DNA of 64,000 nucleotides from Bacteroidales bacterium (GTDB lineage: Bacteria > Bacteroidota > Bacteroidia > Bacteroidales > Lentimicrobiaceae), in contig JADJEQ010000038.1 of NCBI GenBank assembly GCA_016709025.1, positions 1-64,000 of the forward strand, written 5' to 3'. The notes beneath the pieces were generated by a model. That model ran no database searches, was not told the DNA's origin, and worked only from the letters and a program-made list of their open reading frames with translations. This document shows positions 20,035 to 30,069 of this stretch, piece by piece. Numbering within the stretch: position 1 is the stretch's first letter; each line of letters starts with the position of its first letter. The position numbers and the translations under genes are program-made.

Positions 20035-21627
20035 TCAATTGTCTCTGATGCAGCGGACTGAGATGCCGTCCGCCTTGATTTCGTTGCTCATGCTGCTGCC
20101 TAAACCGTAGAAGCCCAGGTAGCGGCCGGTGTTTGCAGTGTACTGGGAACTACTCCAGTAGTAGCCGGCCGTACCTCGAACTATCAGCGCACCATCGCTG
20201 TAAGGCAGAAAGCCTGCAGCATGTATTTTCAAAGCGGAATTCCAGGGGCCGTTCCAGTCTGTCCAATTGCCGCTATTGTCAACATTGAACCATTCGGTAT
20301 AGGTTGGAATACGCCACGTGCTGCCTAATTCAATATTGCAGGGATCGTTTGCTGATAACCAGTCTGTATATTCGTTGATGTTGCCAATCCATGCCGTATT
20401 GGGCGTACGGGTTGTACCATCATGTTTATAGCCCTGCCTGCGGTTAAACTGCCAGTACCAGCCGGCCGAAGCCTCGCTGGCATCGTTAACCGAAGCAGCC
20501 TGTCGCCTTGCACCCAGGTTGGAAGTGATCCAGCATTTGGCTGACTCCCCCGGGATACCGTTTACGGTTTCATAGTCAACCGTTTTATTAACCGGAGCAA
20601 CACCACCAGCTGTTGAATGATTAACTGTTATAGAATAGCCACATTCAAAAGCCGGGACCGGCATCATGGAGGCCCATGTTGATCCGTTATAGACATTCAG
20701 CACATTTTCACTTGTATTGAAAATAACCAATCCTGCTACCGGGGTAACTATGGCATTTCGCTGGGCAGTGTTCATCCGTGGCGGCAGGAGCCCTTTGGTT
20801 GTGGAGCTTACATCCAATGCTGCCGACGGATCAGGCGTAGTCGTTGCAATCCCCACATTGCCGCCCATAATGGCGGTTCGCTGCGCTCCTTTAATCAATA
20901 GGTTATCGTCAATATCCTCACTGATAAATACATAATCACCATCCCCGAAGTTTAGCTTTGAACCCTCCCCATAGGTCGCTCCAGTGCCTGTAAGCCGTAA
21001 GGTATTATTTCCAGAAGGATCCGAAACCGTCAGCCGGTGCGTAGGTGTAATGTTTTCAAACCCCACATTGCCATTTGGAAGAACACTGATCCGCTCACCA
21101 CCCACATAATTATCAAAAACTGACCAACGGTCGCCGATGGTACCGGTGAAAAATTCACGCTGAGCATTCCTGGTGACAATGCCGGCATAATAATCATCCG
21201 GGGTTTCTATCAATATCCTCAGATTGGTTGAATCAAAAAGGTGCAGCTTATCATCCGGGAGGGCGGTTCCGATACCCGCATTTCCGGTGATATTGGAATA
21301 GATATCATTGCCATTTTGCGTCCAGGGGCCGTTGGCTAAGGTTGTCCAGGCAGTGCCGTTCCAGTAATAATAGCCGGGGGTTACATTGTCGGGCGAGGTA
21401 CCCGCTGTTGCTGTATTGTAGATCAGCAGGCTGGTGGCCGGCGATGCGATGGTTGTAACATCCAGGGTCCCGGTAAGGGCAACCCGCGGAATCAGCAGGC
21501 CTTTATCGATGGATTTTACATCCAGCATGGCTGAATTGTCAGGGTCGGAACCATCGGTGTTGATGGCTACCTGCGACATGGCGCTCAGCCCGGCTGTGAG
21601 AAACAATAGAATGAAAAGGTTTTTCAT
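20035..21627 (-). CDS. Secreted protein with AMLDVKS modules, shaft repeats and FISUMP domain
   Basis: The 530-residue product starts MKNLFILLFLTAGLSAMSQ. Its module variant reads SIDKGLLIPRVALTGTLDVT, then a TPGYYYWNGTAW segment; this is shared with the genes at 21752, 23934 and 25292. The shaft holds NAGIGTALPDDKLHLFD, a DDYYAGIVTRNAQREFFTG block and NVGFENITPTHRLTVSDP. A second AMLDVKS-type module (AALDVSSTTKGLLPPRM) precedes a complete FISUMP domain (CWITSNLGARRQAASVND, STWRIPTYTEW, GYYWSSSQYTANTGRYLG, ISVRCIRDN). Long stretches are nearly identical in DNA to 25292-26802, but that gene ends in Lcl_C. The two share a body and differ in the tip. Confidence 0.88.
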   Translation of the reverse strand: MKNLFILLFLTAGLSAMSQVAINTDGSDPDNSAMLDVKSIDKGLLIPRVALTGTLDVTTIASPATSLLIYNTATAGTSPDNVTPGYYYWNGTAWTTLANGPWTQNGNDIYSNITGNAGIGTALPDDKLHLFDSTNLRILIETPDDYYAGIVTRNAQREFFTGTIGDRWSVFDNYVGGERISVLPNGNVGFENITPTHRLTVSDPSGNNTLRLTGTGATYGEGSKLNFGDGDYVFISEDIDDNLLIKGAQRTAIMGGNVGIATTTPDPSAALDVSSTTKGLLPPRMNTAQRNAIVTPVAGLVIFNTSENVLNVYNGSTWASMMPVPAFECGYSITVNHSTAGGVAPVNKTVDYETVNGIPGESAKCWITSNLGARRQAASVNDASEASAGWYWQFNRRQGYKHDGTTRTPNTAWIGNINEYTDWLSANDPCNIELGSTWRIPTYTEWFNVDNSGNWTDWNGPWNSALKIHAAGFLPYSDGALIVRGTAGYYWSSSQYTANTGRYLGFYGLGSSMSNEIKADGISVRCIRDN

Positions 21628-21751
21628 AAGGTTATTTTTTAGATTGTTTTTTCACAGCGTATCATAGAATACCGGTAAGTCGCAATACAATGCTGTTTTC
21701 AAAACTCCGGCCGCTTTGCGGTAACTATGAAATGGTTAAATTGATCAATGG
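21628..21751. repeat. Duplicated intergenic spacer, copy 1
   Basis: The stretch from ATAAGGTTATTTTTTAGATT to the stop codon of the downstream gene is nearly identical to 23810-23933. Both contain ACTCCGGCCGCTTTGCGGTA and a GGTTAAAAAGCCC end. This marks a tandem gene duplication that included the spacer. Confidence 0.85.
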
Positions 21752-23809
21752 TTAAAAAGCCCGGACAGCACACACATAGGCTGTGAAGTTCTTACCGCCG
21801 TTGACCTGGTAGCCATTGCCGAAGAACTGTATCCATGCGGAGTCGTTATCGTACTCGGTAGAACTCCAATAGTAGGTACCAGCAAAACCGCCAATTGCAA
21901 TACTGTTAATGTAAAGCATGTTCAGTTCATCTTTTGATGGCAGATACCAGTCGCTGTATCCGTTCAGTACCAGATCTCCGCATATCCTTGCCGCTATTCC
22001 CGCTTCAGCACAGCCAGCCATGATGTCTGTAGTATTCTGATTTCCGGTTCCCAATGCCGTGCCATCAGCCCCGGTTATTGCGGTTCCAGGACAGCCCCAT
22101 GGGGGTAGTATTGCGCCTGGATCGAGGAGGGCTGCTATCAATCCGTGGACTTCTCCTGCAATATATCCGGGGTCGCCGGGTTGTAAAATGTAGGCAATTT
22201 TACCCCCCTGTAAGCTATCACCAATCACCAATGGTGAATTAAGACAACGAACCGAAAAACCGTAGGCCTTGATAGATGTGCCGATGAGATTGGAGCTACT
22301 TGTAATGAAAAAGCTCCCACCACCGCTCGAACTGTTCTGCGAACTGCTCCAATAGGCGCCGCGAGAACCGCGTTCGCTCAGCAGCGCATTGCTGAAGTTC
22401 AGAAAGCCGGCAGCATGAAGCGCTAAGGAAGAGTTGAACGCTCCATTCCAATCAGACCAATAGTTGTCAACATTCGTCCATTCGGTAGCGGTTGGAAGAC
22501 GCCAGCCGGTGCCAAGTTCAATACTGCAGGGGTCATTTTCAGGTTGCCAGTCGAAGTTTTCATTTATATTGGTTATCCAGGTGGTAGCGGGTGTCCTGTT
22601 AGTTCCATCATGTTTATAGCCCTGCCTGCGGTTAAACTGCCAGTACCAGCCAGCAGAAACTTCAGAGGCATCACTCACCATTGCAGCCTGCCGGCTGGCT
22701 CCCAGGTTAGAGGTTATCCAGCATTTGGTTGGGTTGCCCGGGATACCGGTAACCGTTCCGTAAGTAACTGATTTATTCACCGGTGCAACACCTCCTGTCG
22801 TCGAATGATTAATTGTGAAAGTATAGCCGCATTCGAATGGCTGCTGCACAGGCATCGCGGAGGCCCATGCAGTTCCGTTGTATACATTAAGCGCCTTTTC
22901 ATCCGTATTATAAATAACCAATCCTTCAGCGGGAGCAGCTATGGCATTTCGCTGCGTGGTTGTCATCCTTGGCGGCAGGAATCCTTTGGATGTGGAACTG
23001 ACATCCAGTACTGCCGAGGGATCGGGTGTAGTGGTTGCAATCCCCACATTGCCACTTATTCTAGAAATAAACATATGCGTAGTGTTAAGTGAAGCAGAAG
23101 AATTATTTGCCCTGAAGCGCATTCCATCAGATAAATCATCAAAATCGATTCCTACATATGGAACATCGTTATTATCCGGACCTTGAAATGAAATGGCTCC
23201 TCCTTTAACTGACAATTTATCTCCTGGAACAATGGTTCCAATCCCAACATTCCCATTTGGAAGCACACTGATATCCTCGCTACCATCATAATTATCAAAA
23301 ACTGACCATCGGTCGCCGATGGAGCCGGTGAAAAATTCACGATGAGCATTCCTGGTGACAATGCCTGCATAATAAGTATCCGGGGTTTCAATCATCAACC
23401 TGAGATTGGTTGAATCATACAGATGCAGTTTATCCAGAGGCAAGCTGGTTCCTATACCTGCGTTGCCGGTGATATTCGAATAGATATCATTCCCATTCAC
23501 CGTCCAGGGACCGTTGGCTAAGGTTGTCCAGGCAGTGCCGTTCCAGTAATAATAGCCGGGGGTTACATTGTCGGGCGAGGTACCTGCCGTTGCCGTATTG
23601 TAGATCAGCAGGCTTGTGGCCGGCGATGCAATGGTTGCAACATCCAGGGTCCCGGTAAGGGCCACCCGCGGGATCAGCAGACCTTTGTCGATGGATTTCA
23701 CATCCAGCATGGCTGAATTGTCGGGTTCGGAACCATCGGTGTTGATGGCTACCTGGGACCAGGCGCTCAGGCCGGCTGTGAGAAATAATAGAATGAAAAG
23801 GTTTTTCAT
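21752..23809 (-). CDS. Secreted protein with both FISUMP and Lcl_C (DUF1566) domains
   Basis: The start at 23809 gives MKNLFILLFLTAGLSAWSQ (685 residues). Order: AMLDVKS module (SIDKGLLIPRV variant), shaft with NAGIGTSLPLDKLHLYD and NVGIGTIVPGDKLSVKG, a second module (AVLDVSSTSKGFLPPRM), then a FISUMP domain (WYWQFNRRQGYKHDG, GAYWSSSQ, FSVRCLNSPL). An Lcl_C/DUF1566 domain follows: GDSLQGGKIAYILQPGDPGY, TGNQNTTDIMAGC, DWYLPSKDELNMLY, TYYWSSTEYDNDSAW and terminal VCAVRAF. Both are C-type-lectin-like folds. This is the only gene here that carries both in tandem, so it could be a fusion of a FISUMP gene with the end of an Lcl_C gene such as the neighbour at 23934. Confidence 0.88.
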   Translation of the reverse strand: MKNLFILLFLTAGLSAWSQVAINTDGSEPDNSAMLDVKSIDKGLLIPRVALTGTLDVATIASPATSLLIYNTATAGTSPDNVTPGYYYWNGTAWTTLANGPWTVNGNDIYSNITGNAGIGTSLPLDKLHLYDSTNLRLMIETPDTYYAGIVTRNAHREFFTGSIGDRWSVFDNYDGSEDISVLPNGNVGIGTIVPGDKLSVKGGAISFQGPDNNDVPYVGIDFDDLSDGMRFRANNSSASLNTTHMFISRISGNVGIATTTPDPSAVLDVSSTSKGFLPPRMTTTQRNAIAAPAEGLVIYNTDEKALNVYNGTAWASAMPVQQPFECGYTFTINHSTTGGVAPVNKSVTYGTVTGIPGNPTKCWITSNLGASRQAAMVSDASEVSAGWYWQFNRRQGYKHDGTNRTPATTWITNINENFDWQPENDPCSIELGTGWRLPTATEWTNVDNYWSDWNGAFNSSLALHAAGFLNFSNALLSERGSRGAYWSSSQNSSSGGGSFFITSSSNLIGTSIKAYGFSVRCLNSPLVIGDSLQGGKIAYILQPGDPGYIAGEVHGLIAALLDPGAILPPWGCPGTAITGADGTALGTGNQNTTDIMAGCAEAGIAARICGDLVLNGYSDWYLPSKDELNMLYINSIAIGGFAGTYYWSSTEYDNDSAWIQFFGNGYQVNGGKNFTAYVCAVRAF

Positions 23810-23933
23810 AAGGTTATTTTTTAGATTGTTTTTCCACAGCGTATCAGAGAAAACCGGTAAGTAGCAATACATTGCTGATTTCAAAACTCCGGCCGCTTTG
23901 CGGTAATTATGAAATGGATAAATTGATCAATGG
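23810..23933. repeat. Duplicated intergenic spacer, copy 2
   Basis: This is the partner of 21628-21751, differing at only a handful of positions over about 124 bp. Both spacers lie between a family start codon and the stop of the next minus-strand gene. Confidence 0.85.
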
Positions 23934-25187
23934 TTAAAAAGCCCGAACAGCACGTACACGATCACCATTTGTTGACTTAAGGTTAGCTTGCTGGCCGCCA
24001 TGGTGTAAGCTCTGGCCCCATGCGTTCCCAGCATCGGCCTCGGATGAACTCCAATAGAAAGCACTGGCAAAGCCGCCAATTGCAATCCTGTTAATGTAAA
24101 GCTTGTTCAATTCATCTTTTGATGGCAGATACCAGTCAATGTATCCGTTCAGGACCAGGTCTCCGCATATCCTTGCCGCAATTCCCGCTGTGGCACAGTC
24201 GGCCATGATGTCAGTGGTGTTCTGATTGCCTGTACCCAATGCCGTGCCATCAGCCCCGGTTATTGCGGTTCCAGAACAGCCCCATTGGGCTCCGCCTTGG
24301 TCGTAGGGGGCTGCTATCAATCCATGGACTTCTCCTGCAATATATCCGGGGTCGCCGGGTTGTAAAATGCAGGCAATTTTACCCCCCTGAAAGCTATCAC
24401 CAATCTCCAATGGCGAATTAGCTACATCACCGACCATATTTGTCCAGACAGTTCCACTAAATACCTGCAATTCCCCACAGTCAGTGCAATAAATCACAAG
24501 CCCCTGGGCAGGATTTGCAATTGCATTTCTTTGATTGTAAGTCATTCTGGGAGGCAAGAATCCTTTTGAACTGGAACTTACATCCAGCGCTGCCGATAGA
24601 TCTGGCGTTGTGGTTGCAATACCCACATTGCCATCCGGAAGTACACTGATTCTTTCACCACCCACATTGTTATCAAAAACTGACCAACGATCTCCGATGG
24701 TACCCATAAAATATTCACGCTGTGAATTTCGGGTGCGGACACCTGCATAAAAATTATCCGGGGTTTCTATCAATATCCTCAGGTTAACCGAATCAAAAAG
24801 ATGCAGTTTATCATCCGGAAAGGTGGTTCCGATACCCGCATTTCCGGTGATATTGGAATAGATATCATTCCCATTCACCGTCCAGGGACCATTGGCTAAG
24901 GTTGTCCAGGCATTGCCGTTCCAGTAATAATAGCCGGGGGTTACATTGTCGGGCGAGGTACCTGCCGTTGCCGTATTGTAGATCAGCAGGCTTGTGGCCG
25001 GCGATGCAATGGTTGCAACATCCAGGGTCCCGGTAAGGGCCACCCGCGGGATCAGCAGGCCTTTACCGATGGATTTCACATCCAGCATGGCTGAATTGTC
25101 GGGGTCGGACCCATCGGTGTTGATGGCTACCTGCGACCAGGCGCCCAGCCAGGCTGTGAGGAAAAACAGAATTAAAATCTTTTTCAT
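23934..25187 (-). CDS. Secreted AMLDVKS protein with Lcl_C (DUF1566) domain
   Basis: The 417-residue product has signal peptide MKKILILFFLTAWLGAWSQ and the SIGKGLLIPRVAL module variant. One shaft repeat (NAGIGTTFPDDKLHLFD, then GVRTRNSQREYFMGTIGDRW) follows. A second module (AALDVSSSSKGFLPPRM ... CTDCGELQVFSGTVWTNM) leads into an Lcl_C/DUF1566 domain: GDSFQGGKIACILQPGDPGY, AQWGCSGTAITGADGTALGT, DWYLPSKDELNKLYINRIAI, FYWSSSEADAGNAWGQSLHH and terminal RVRAVRAF. The loop after YWSSSE is the least conserved part when the array's Lcl_C genes are compared. Confidence 0.88.
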   Translation of the reverse strand: MKKILILFFLTAWLGAWSQVAINTDGSDPDNSAMLDVKSIGKGLLIPRVALTGTLDVATIASPATSLLIYNTATAGTSPDNVTPGYYYWNGNAWTTLANGPWTVNGNDIYSNITGNAGIGTTFPDDKLHLFDSVNLRILIETPDNFYAGVRTRNSQREYFMGTIGDRWSVFDNNVGGERISVLPDGNVGIATTTPDLSAALDVSSSSKGFLPPRMTYNQRNAIANPAQGLVIYCTDCGELQVFSGTVWTNMVGDVANSPLEIGDSFQGGKIACILQPGDPGYIAGEVHGLIAAPYDQGGAQWGCSGTAITGADGTALGTGNQNTTDIMADCATAGIAARICGDLVLNGYIDWYLPSKDELNKLYINRIAIGGFASAFYWSSSEADAGNAWGQSLHHGGQQANLKSTNGDRVRAVRAF

Positions 25188-25291
25188 AAAGTTATTTTTG
25201 AAAATATTTTTTCAAATTTTCCGCGTTAGACGGTTAATCAGTTTGTAATGATTTGTTCTGTATAATGAACGTTCTAAGAACATGAATTAAC

Positions 25292-26802
25292 TCACTGGTA
25301 AGTAGTTAATCCTATGGTAAATTCAAAGCTAGAAAAGACCGGATATGGGACGTAAAAGTCTACATTGCTTTTAGCTAAGATTGTTAAGCCATTGGAGAAA
25401 TCAAGATAATGTGCAAAACCAGAATCATACTGTGAGGAACTCCAGTAAGATTGAAGATTGTTAAAACCACCAATCGCAGCCCTGTTATTAGAAAGTATTT
25501 CTAACTCATTAATGGAAGGCAGATACCAATCACTGTAACCATTTAATACCAGGTCTCCACATTTTCTGGCAGCAATATTCGTCTCGGCACAGCCAGCCAT
25601 AATGTCTATGGTGTTCTGATTGCCAGTTCCAACAGTAAAACCAATAGCCCCGGATAGTAATGTTCCATAACAGCCCCAATTCTCAGGAGGTAGGTCGTCG
25701 GGAGTGGCAATGATTCCATGAAACTCTCCGAAAACATATCCAGGGTCGCCGGGTGCCAGCACATAGGCGATCTTACCACCCTGGTAATTTTGACCAATAA
25801 CCGGTCCGGCCGTGGCTGCACCACCTATCATATTGGTCCATGCAGTTCCGTTAAACACCTGCAACTCCCCGCTCGGGCCACAGTCAAGACACCATACAAC
25901 AAGCCCCACTGCCGGATATGGTATCATCTGCTGTGCGAGACAGGTCATCCGTGGTGGCAGGAACCCTTTGGTGGTAGAACTGACATCCAGTGCTGCCGAT
26001 GGATCAGGTGTGGTGGTTGCAATCCCGACATTGCCGCCCATAATGGCGGTTCGCTGCGCTCCTTTAATCAATAGGTTATCGTCAATATCCTCACTGATAA
26101 ATACATAATCACCATCCCCGAAGTTTAGCTTTGAGCCTTCCCCATAGGTCGCCCCGGTGCCTGTAAGCCGTAAGGTATTATTTCCAGAAGGATCCGAAAC
26201 CGTCAGCCGGTGCGTAGGTGTAATGTTTTCAATCCCCACATTGCCATTTGGAAGCACACTGATCCGCTCACCACCTACATAATTATCAAAAACTGACCAA
26301 CGATCGCCGATGGTACCCATAAAATACTCACGCTGTGAATTTCGGGTGCGGACACCGGCATAATAATCATCCGGGGTTTCTATCAATATCCTCAGATTGG
26401 TTGAATCAAAAAGGTGCAGCTTATCATCCGGGAGTAATGGTTCCTATACCCGCGTTTCCGGTGATATTCGAATAGATATCATTGCCATTCAGCGTCCAGG
26501 GAGCCGTTGGCTAAGGTTGCCCAGGCAGTGCCGTTCCAGTAATAATAGCCGGGGGTTACATTGTCGGGCGGGGTACCTGCCGTTGCCGTATTGTAGATCA
26601 GCAGGCTGGTGGCCGGCGATGCAATGGTTGCAACATCCATAGTCCCGGTAAGGGCAACCCGCGGAATCAGCAGGCCTTTATCGATGGATTTTACATCCAG
26701 CATGGCTGAATTGTCAGGGTCGGAACCATCGGTGTTGATGGCTACCTGCGACATGGTGCTCAGACCGACTGTGAGAAAAAGAAGGATGAAAAGTTGTTTC
26801 AT
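25292..26802 (-). CDS. Secreted AMLDVKS protein with Lcl_C (DUF1566) domain (frameshifted)
   Basis: The start at 26802 gives MKQLFILLFLTVGLSTMSQ. Two indels (near 26503 and 26435, each in a short G/A-rich run) separate the N-terminal module from the body. The shaft (NVGIENITPTHRLTVSDP, then NTLRLTGTGATYGEGSKLNF) is almost identical to that of 20035-21627, yet the tip is an Lcl_C domain (GQNYQGGKIAYVLAPGDPGY, DWYLPSINELEIL, SYWSSSQYDSGFAHYLDFSN). The annotated C-terminus (DFYVPYPVFSSFEFT...) departs from the usual VRxxRAF end. One missing base near 25350 would give an RPISGLF ending instead. Confidence 0.75.
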
Positions 26803-26934
26803 AAAGTAATTCTTAAATTGATTTTTAAAGTTCAAATGGGCACCCCCCGATAAGCCTTCCTTTGTTTGGAAAAGTTGCATCTAAGTGGAATATTTACATG
26901 CAGACAGGTTCAGGTAAAAATGAAACAAAACAGA

Positions 26935-28291
26935 TTAATAGTCTCTGAGGCAACGGACAGAAAAACCGTAGCCCTTATAATCACCACTCATATAGGATTC
27001 TCCAGGACCTAAAGTCAGGTTCCATGCATTGGATTCGCTATCCTGCGAAGAGCACCAGTAATAACCGTAGGTCCCACGGCTGCCCAGATTCCCCGCATCA
27101 GAGCCAATATAACCCGCTGAATGCAGTTTCAGCGCAGAAGCATAGGCACTGAACATATTATTCCAGCCACCGCTTGCATCTACATTGCTCCATTCTGTTA
27201 ACGTGGGGATGCGCCAACCGGTGCCAAGTTCAAGGGCACAGGGGTCATTGGCGGCCTGCCAGTCAGAATTTCCAGAATTAACACCTAACCAGTCGGATGG
27301 AGTGCGCACAGCGCCGGTATGTTTGTATCCCTGAAGGCGGTTAAACTGCCAATACCAGCCCGCAGATGCTTCCGTTGCATCGCTTGCACCAGATGCCTGC
27401 TGATCAGCGCCAAGGTTTCTGGTAATCCAGCATTTGGTAGGATCTCCCGGGATGTTGTTAACTGTGCCATAACTAACTACTTTATCAACAGGGGCAACAC
27501 CTCCTGAAACCAGGTGGCTGATGCTGATTGGGAGTCCGCAGGGCGGAACCGGTTTCATCGATGACCATGCTGTTCCGTCGTATACATTCAATGCTTTTTC
27601 TGAGGTATTGTAAATAACCAGACCTTCGGCAGGAGCGGCAATGGCATTTCTTTGTGCGGTAGTTATCCGGGGTGGCAGGAATCCTTTGGTTGTAGAGCTG
27701 ACATCCAGCAATGCCGACGGATCGGGCGTGGTGGTTGCAATACCCACATTGCCATCCGGAAGTACACTGATTCTTTCACCACCCACATTGTTATCAAAAA
27801 CTGACCAACGGTCGCCGATGGTACCCATAAAATACTCACGCTGTGAATTCCTGGTGCGGACACCGGCATAGAAATTATCAGGTGTCTCGATCAATATCCT
27901 CAGGTTAACCGAATCAAAAAGATGCAGTTTATCATCCGGGAGTGTGGTTCCAATTCCAGCATTTCCGGTGATATTGGAATAGATATCATTGCCATTCTGC
28001 GTCCAGATACCGTTGCCGATGGTTGTCCAGGCAGTGCCCTTCCAGTAATACCGGAGTTACATTGTCGGGCGAGGTAAGCCATGCCGATTGTAAATCAGCA
28101 GGCTTGGCCGGCGATGCAATGGCTGCCCGTTCCGTGGTAAGGGCCACCCGCGGGATCAGCAGGCCTTTACCGATGGATTTAACATCCAGCATGGCTGAAT
28201 TGTCGGGGTCGGAACCATCGTTGTTGATGGCTACCTGTGACCAGGCACTCAGCCCGGTAGCAAGGAAAAGAAGTAAGAACAGTTTTTTCAT
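26935..28291 (-). CDS. Secreted AMLDVKS protein with FISUMP domain (frameshifted)
   Basis: The start at 28291 gives MKKLFLLLFLATGLSAWSQ and the SIGKGLLIPRVALTTERAA module variant. Several small indels between about 28150 and 27900 scramble the TPGYYYWNGTAW segment and the shaft. From 27894 on the frame is open: RTRNSQREYFMGTIGDRW, NVGIATTTPDPSALLDVSS as second module, and a complete FISUMP domain (SGGVAPVDKVVSYGTVNN, WYWQFNRLQGYKHTG, GTGWRIPTLTEW, GYYWCSSQDSESNAWNL, SVRCLRDY). The Ser-to-Cys change in YYWCSSQ is unusual in the set. Confidence 0.78.
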
Positions 28292-28447
28292 ATGGATGAT
28301 TTTTTGATTACATTTTTAATAATTCCTGGTCAGCCGGTAAATCTTTGTGCTGCGTGATGGTCTGAAAAATGATGTTACGAGGTTTTAATTAAAATGCTCA
28401 ACGGTTAAACCTGCATTCAGGTCGTTAAATACTAGGCAGGCTCAGGT

Positions 28448-29653
28448 TTAAAAAGCCCGGACAGCACGCACATAGTTACCATTGTACTTTTCGATGGAGA
28501 GCTGGGCACCATTTAAGAAGTTCAGTAGCGATGCATTGTTTGGGCCCGTCTCGGAAGAACTCCAATATGCGGTAATAACAAAACCACCAATCACAGCCCT
28601 GTTCAGGTATAGCTTGTTCAATTCATCGATTGATGGCAGATACCAGTCGCTGTATCCGTTTAAATCCAGGTCTCCGCAAATTCTCGCCGCTATACCAGCA
28701 TCATCACAGCCGGCCAGAATGTCAATGGTGTTCTGATTGCCGGTTCCCAATGCTGTGCCATCAGCTCCGGTAATTGAGGCTCCATAACAGCCCCATGCTC
28801 CTAATCCCTGGTCAGCAGGAGCGGCAATGAGTCCATGAAACTCTCCTGCAGTGTATCCGGGGTCACCGGGTGCCAGCACCCAGGCAATTATACCACCCTG
28901 ATAACTATCACCTACCAGCAAAATTGCAGGAGTACCATCGTAATTCATCCATTCGGCGCCATTGTAGTAATTGGGTTTATTGGTCGTTGTGTTATATATC
29001 ATTAATCCAGCTATGGGGGTTATAGCATCCCGTTGTTCTATGGTCATTCTTGGCGGCAGGAATCCTTTGGTTGTGGAACTGACATCCAGGGCTGCAGAAG
29101 GATCGGGCGTAGTCGTTGCAATCCCCACATTGCCATCCGGAAGTACACTGATTCTTTCACCTCCCACATAGTTATCAAAAACTGACCAACGGTCGCCGAT
29201 GGTTCCGGTGAAATATTCACGTTGAGCATTCCGGGTCACAATGCCTGCATAATAAGGATCCTGGCTTTCAATCATCAACCTGAGACTGCCTGAACTATAC
29301 AGATGCAATTTGTCGCCGGGGGTGGTTGTTCCGATACCTGCGTTGCCGGTGATACTCGAATAGATATCATTGCCATTCTGCGTCCAGATACCGTTGCCGA
29401 TGGTTGTCCAGGCAGTGCCGTTATAGTACCAGTAGCTTTGGGTGGTAAGGTCATACACGGAAAGCCCGGTGACCGGTGAGGCAATGGCTTCGCGTTCCGT
29501 GGTGGTCATCCTGGGAAACAGCACGCCTTTAGAAGTGGATTTCACATCCAGCATGGCTGAATTGTCGGGGTTGGAGCCATCGGTGTTAATGGCTACCTGG
29601 GCTTTCAGGGTAGTTGTTAAAAGCATTAAAAAAATCAGTGCAAATGTTTTCAT
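28448..29653 (-). CDS. Secreted AMLDVKS protein with Lcl_C (DUF1566) domain
   Basis: The 401-residue product is intact, with signal peptide MKTFALIFLMLLTTTLKAQ. It has the AMLDVKS module (STSKGVLFPRMTTTEREAI), one shaft repeat (NAGIGTTTPGDKLHLYS) and a second module (AALDVSSTTKGFLPPRM). The Lcl_C domain reads GDSYQGGIIAWVLAPGDPGY, DWYLPSIDELNKLYLNRAVI, AYWSSSETGPNNASLLNF, ending YVRAVRAF. Its signal peptide, leader (29654-30069) and promoter match those of the 8042 and 35127 genes, whose bodies are different. It probably heads the transcription unit running left through 26935, 25292 and further family genes. Confidence 0.88.
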   Translation of the reverse strand: MKTFALIFLMLLTTTLKAQVAINTDGSNPDNSAMLDVKSTSKGVLFPRMTTTEREAIASPVTGLSVYDLTTQSYWYYNGTAWTTIGNGIWTQNGNDIYSSITGNAGIGTTTPGDKLHLYSSGSLRLMIESQDPYYAGIVTRNAQREYFTGTIGDRWSVFDNYVGGERISVLPDGNVGIATTTPDPSAALDVSSTTKGFLPPRMTIEQRDAITPIAGLMIYNTTTNKPNYYNGAEWMNYDGTPAILLVGDSYQGGIIAWVLAPGDPGYTAGEFHGLIAAPADQGLGAWGCYGASITGADGTALGTGNQNTIDILAGCDDAGIAARICGDLDLNGYSDWYLPSIDELNKLYLNRAVIGGFVITAYWSSSETGPNNASLLNFLNGAQLSIEKYNGNYVRAVRAF

Positions 29654-30069
29654 AAACAGAAATATTAAAAATTATACAATCAAGATCCGTATCCGGCAAC
29701 AACAGATACCTGTTATGACGGTTATTACAAAAGAATAATCAAAGGAATAAGGTTATATTGCTATATAAAGCAATAACAGAGTAATGGCAGGGGTTGTAGA
29801 AAATCAAAAAAAATACCAATCAATGAACTTAGATTAAAGCTAAATAAGAAGCTGATCCCGGGACTGTGATGTTAAACCTGCAATATTAAAAGCCAGGCCT
29901 GAAAATCGTTCAGCGTTTTATTTTTAAATAAATGATTCCGAATCAGGTGTTCATCTTCATTTTCGAAAAATCATCTGCAGATGAAGCGATATCAGGCTGA
30001 ATAACAAAGAAAACAGCCGGTTGCTTTGACCTTCTGATGGAGTCCCATACCACCCTAATCAAATCCTCC
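29654..30069 (-). promoter_or_regulatory. Conserved long 5' leader of the 28448-29653 gene (copy B)
   Basis: The hairpin TATTGCT (29756-29762), loop ATATAA, AGCAATA (29769-29775) lies 103-122 nt before the ATG. It is followed by CAGAGTAATGGCAGGGGTTG. The distal part (TTTTCGAAAAATCATCTGCA near 29961, then GCCGGTTGCTTTGACC) aligns with leader C at 37270-37370. The leader runs from the promoter at 30070 to the start codon. Confidence 0.6.

Noticed and set aside
17501..29653. Diversity-generating retroelement
   Set aside because: The tips are of a suitable fold, but no reverse transcriptase, template repeat or adenine-specific pattern could be seen in the window.
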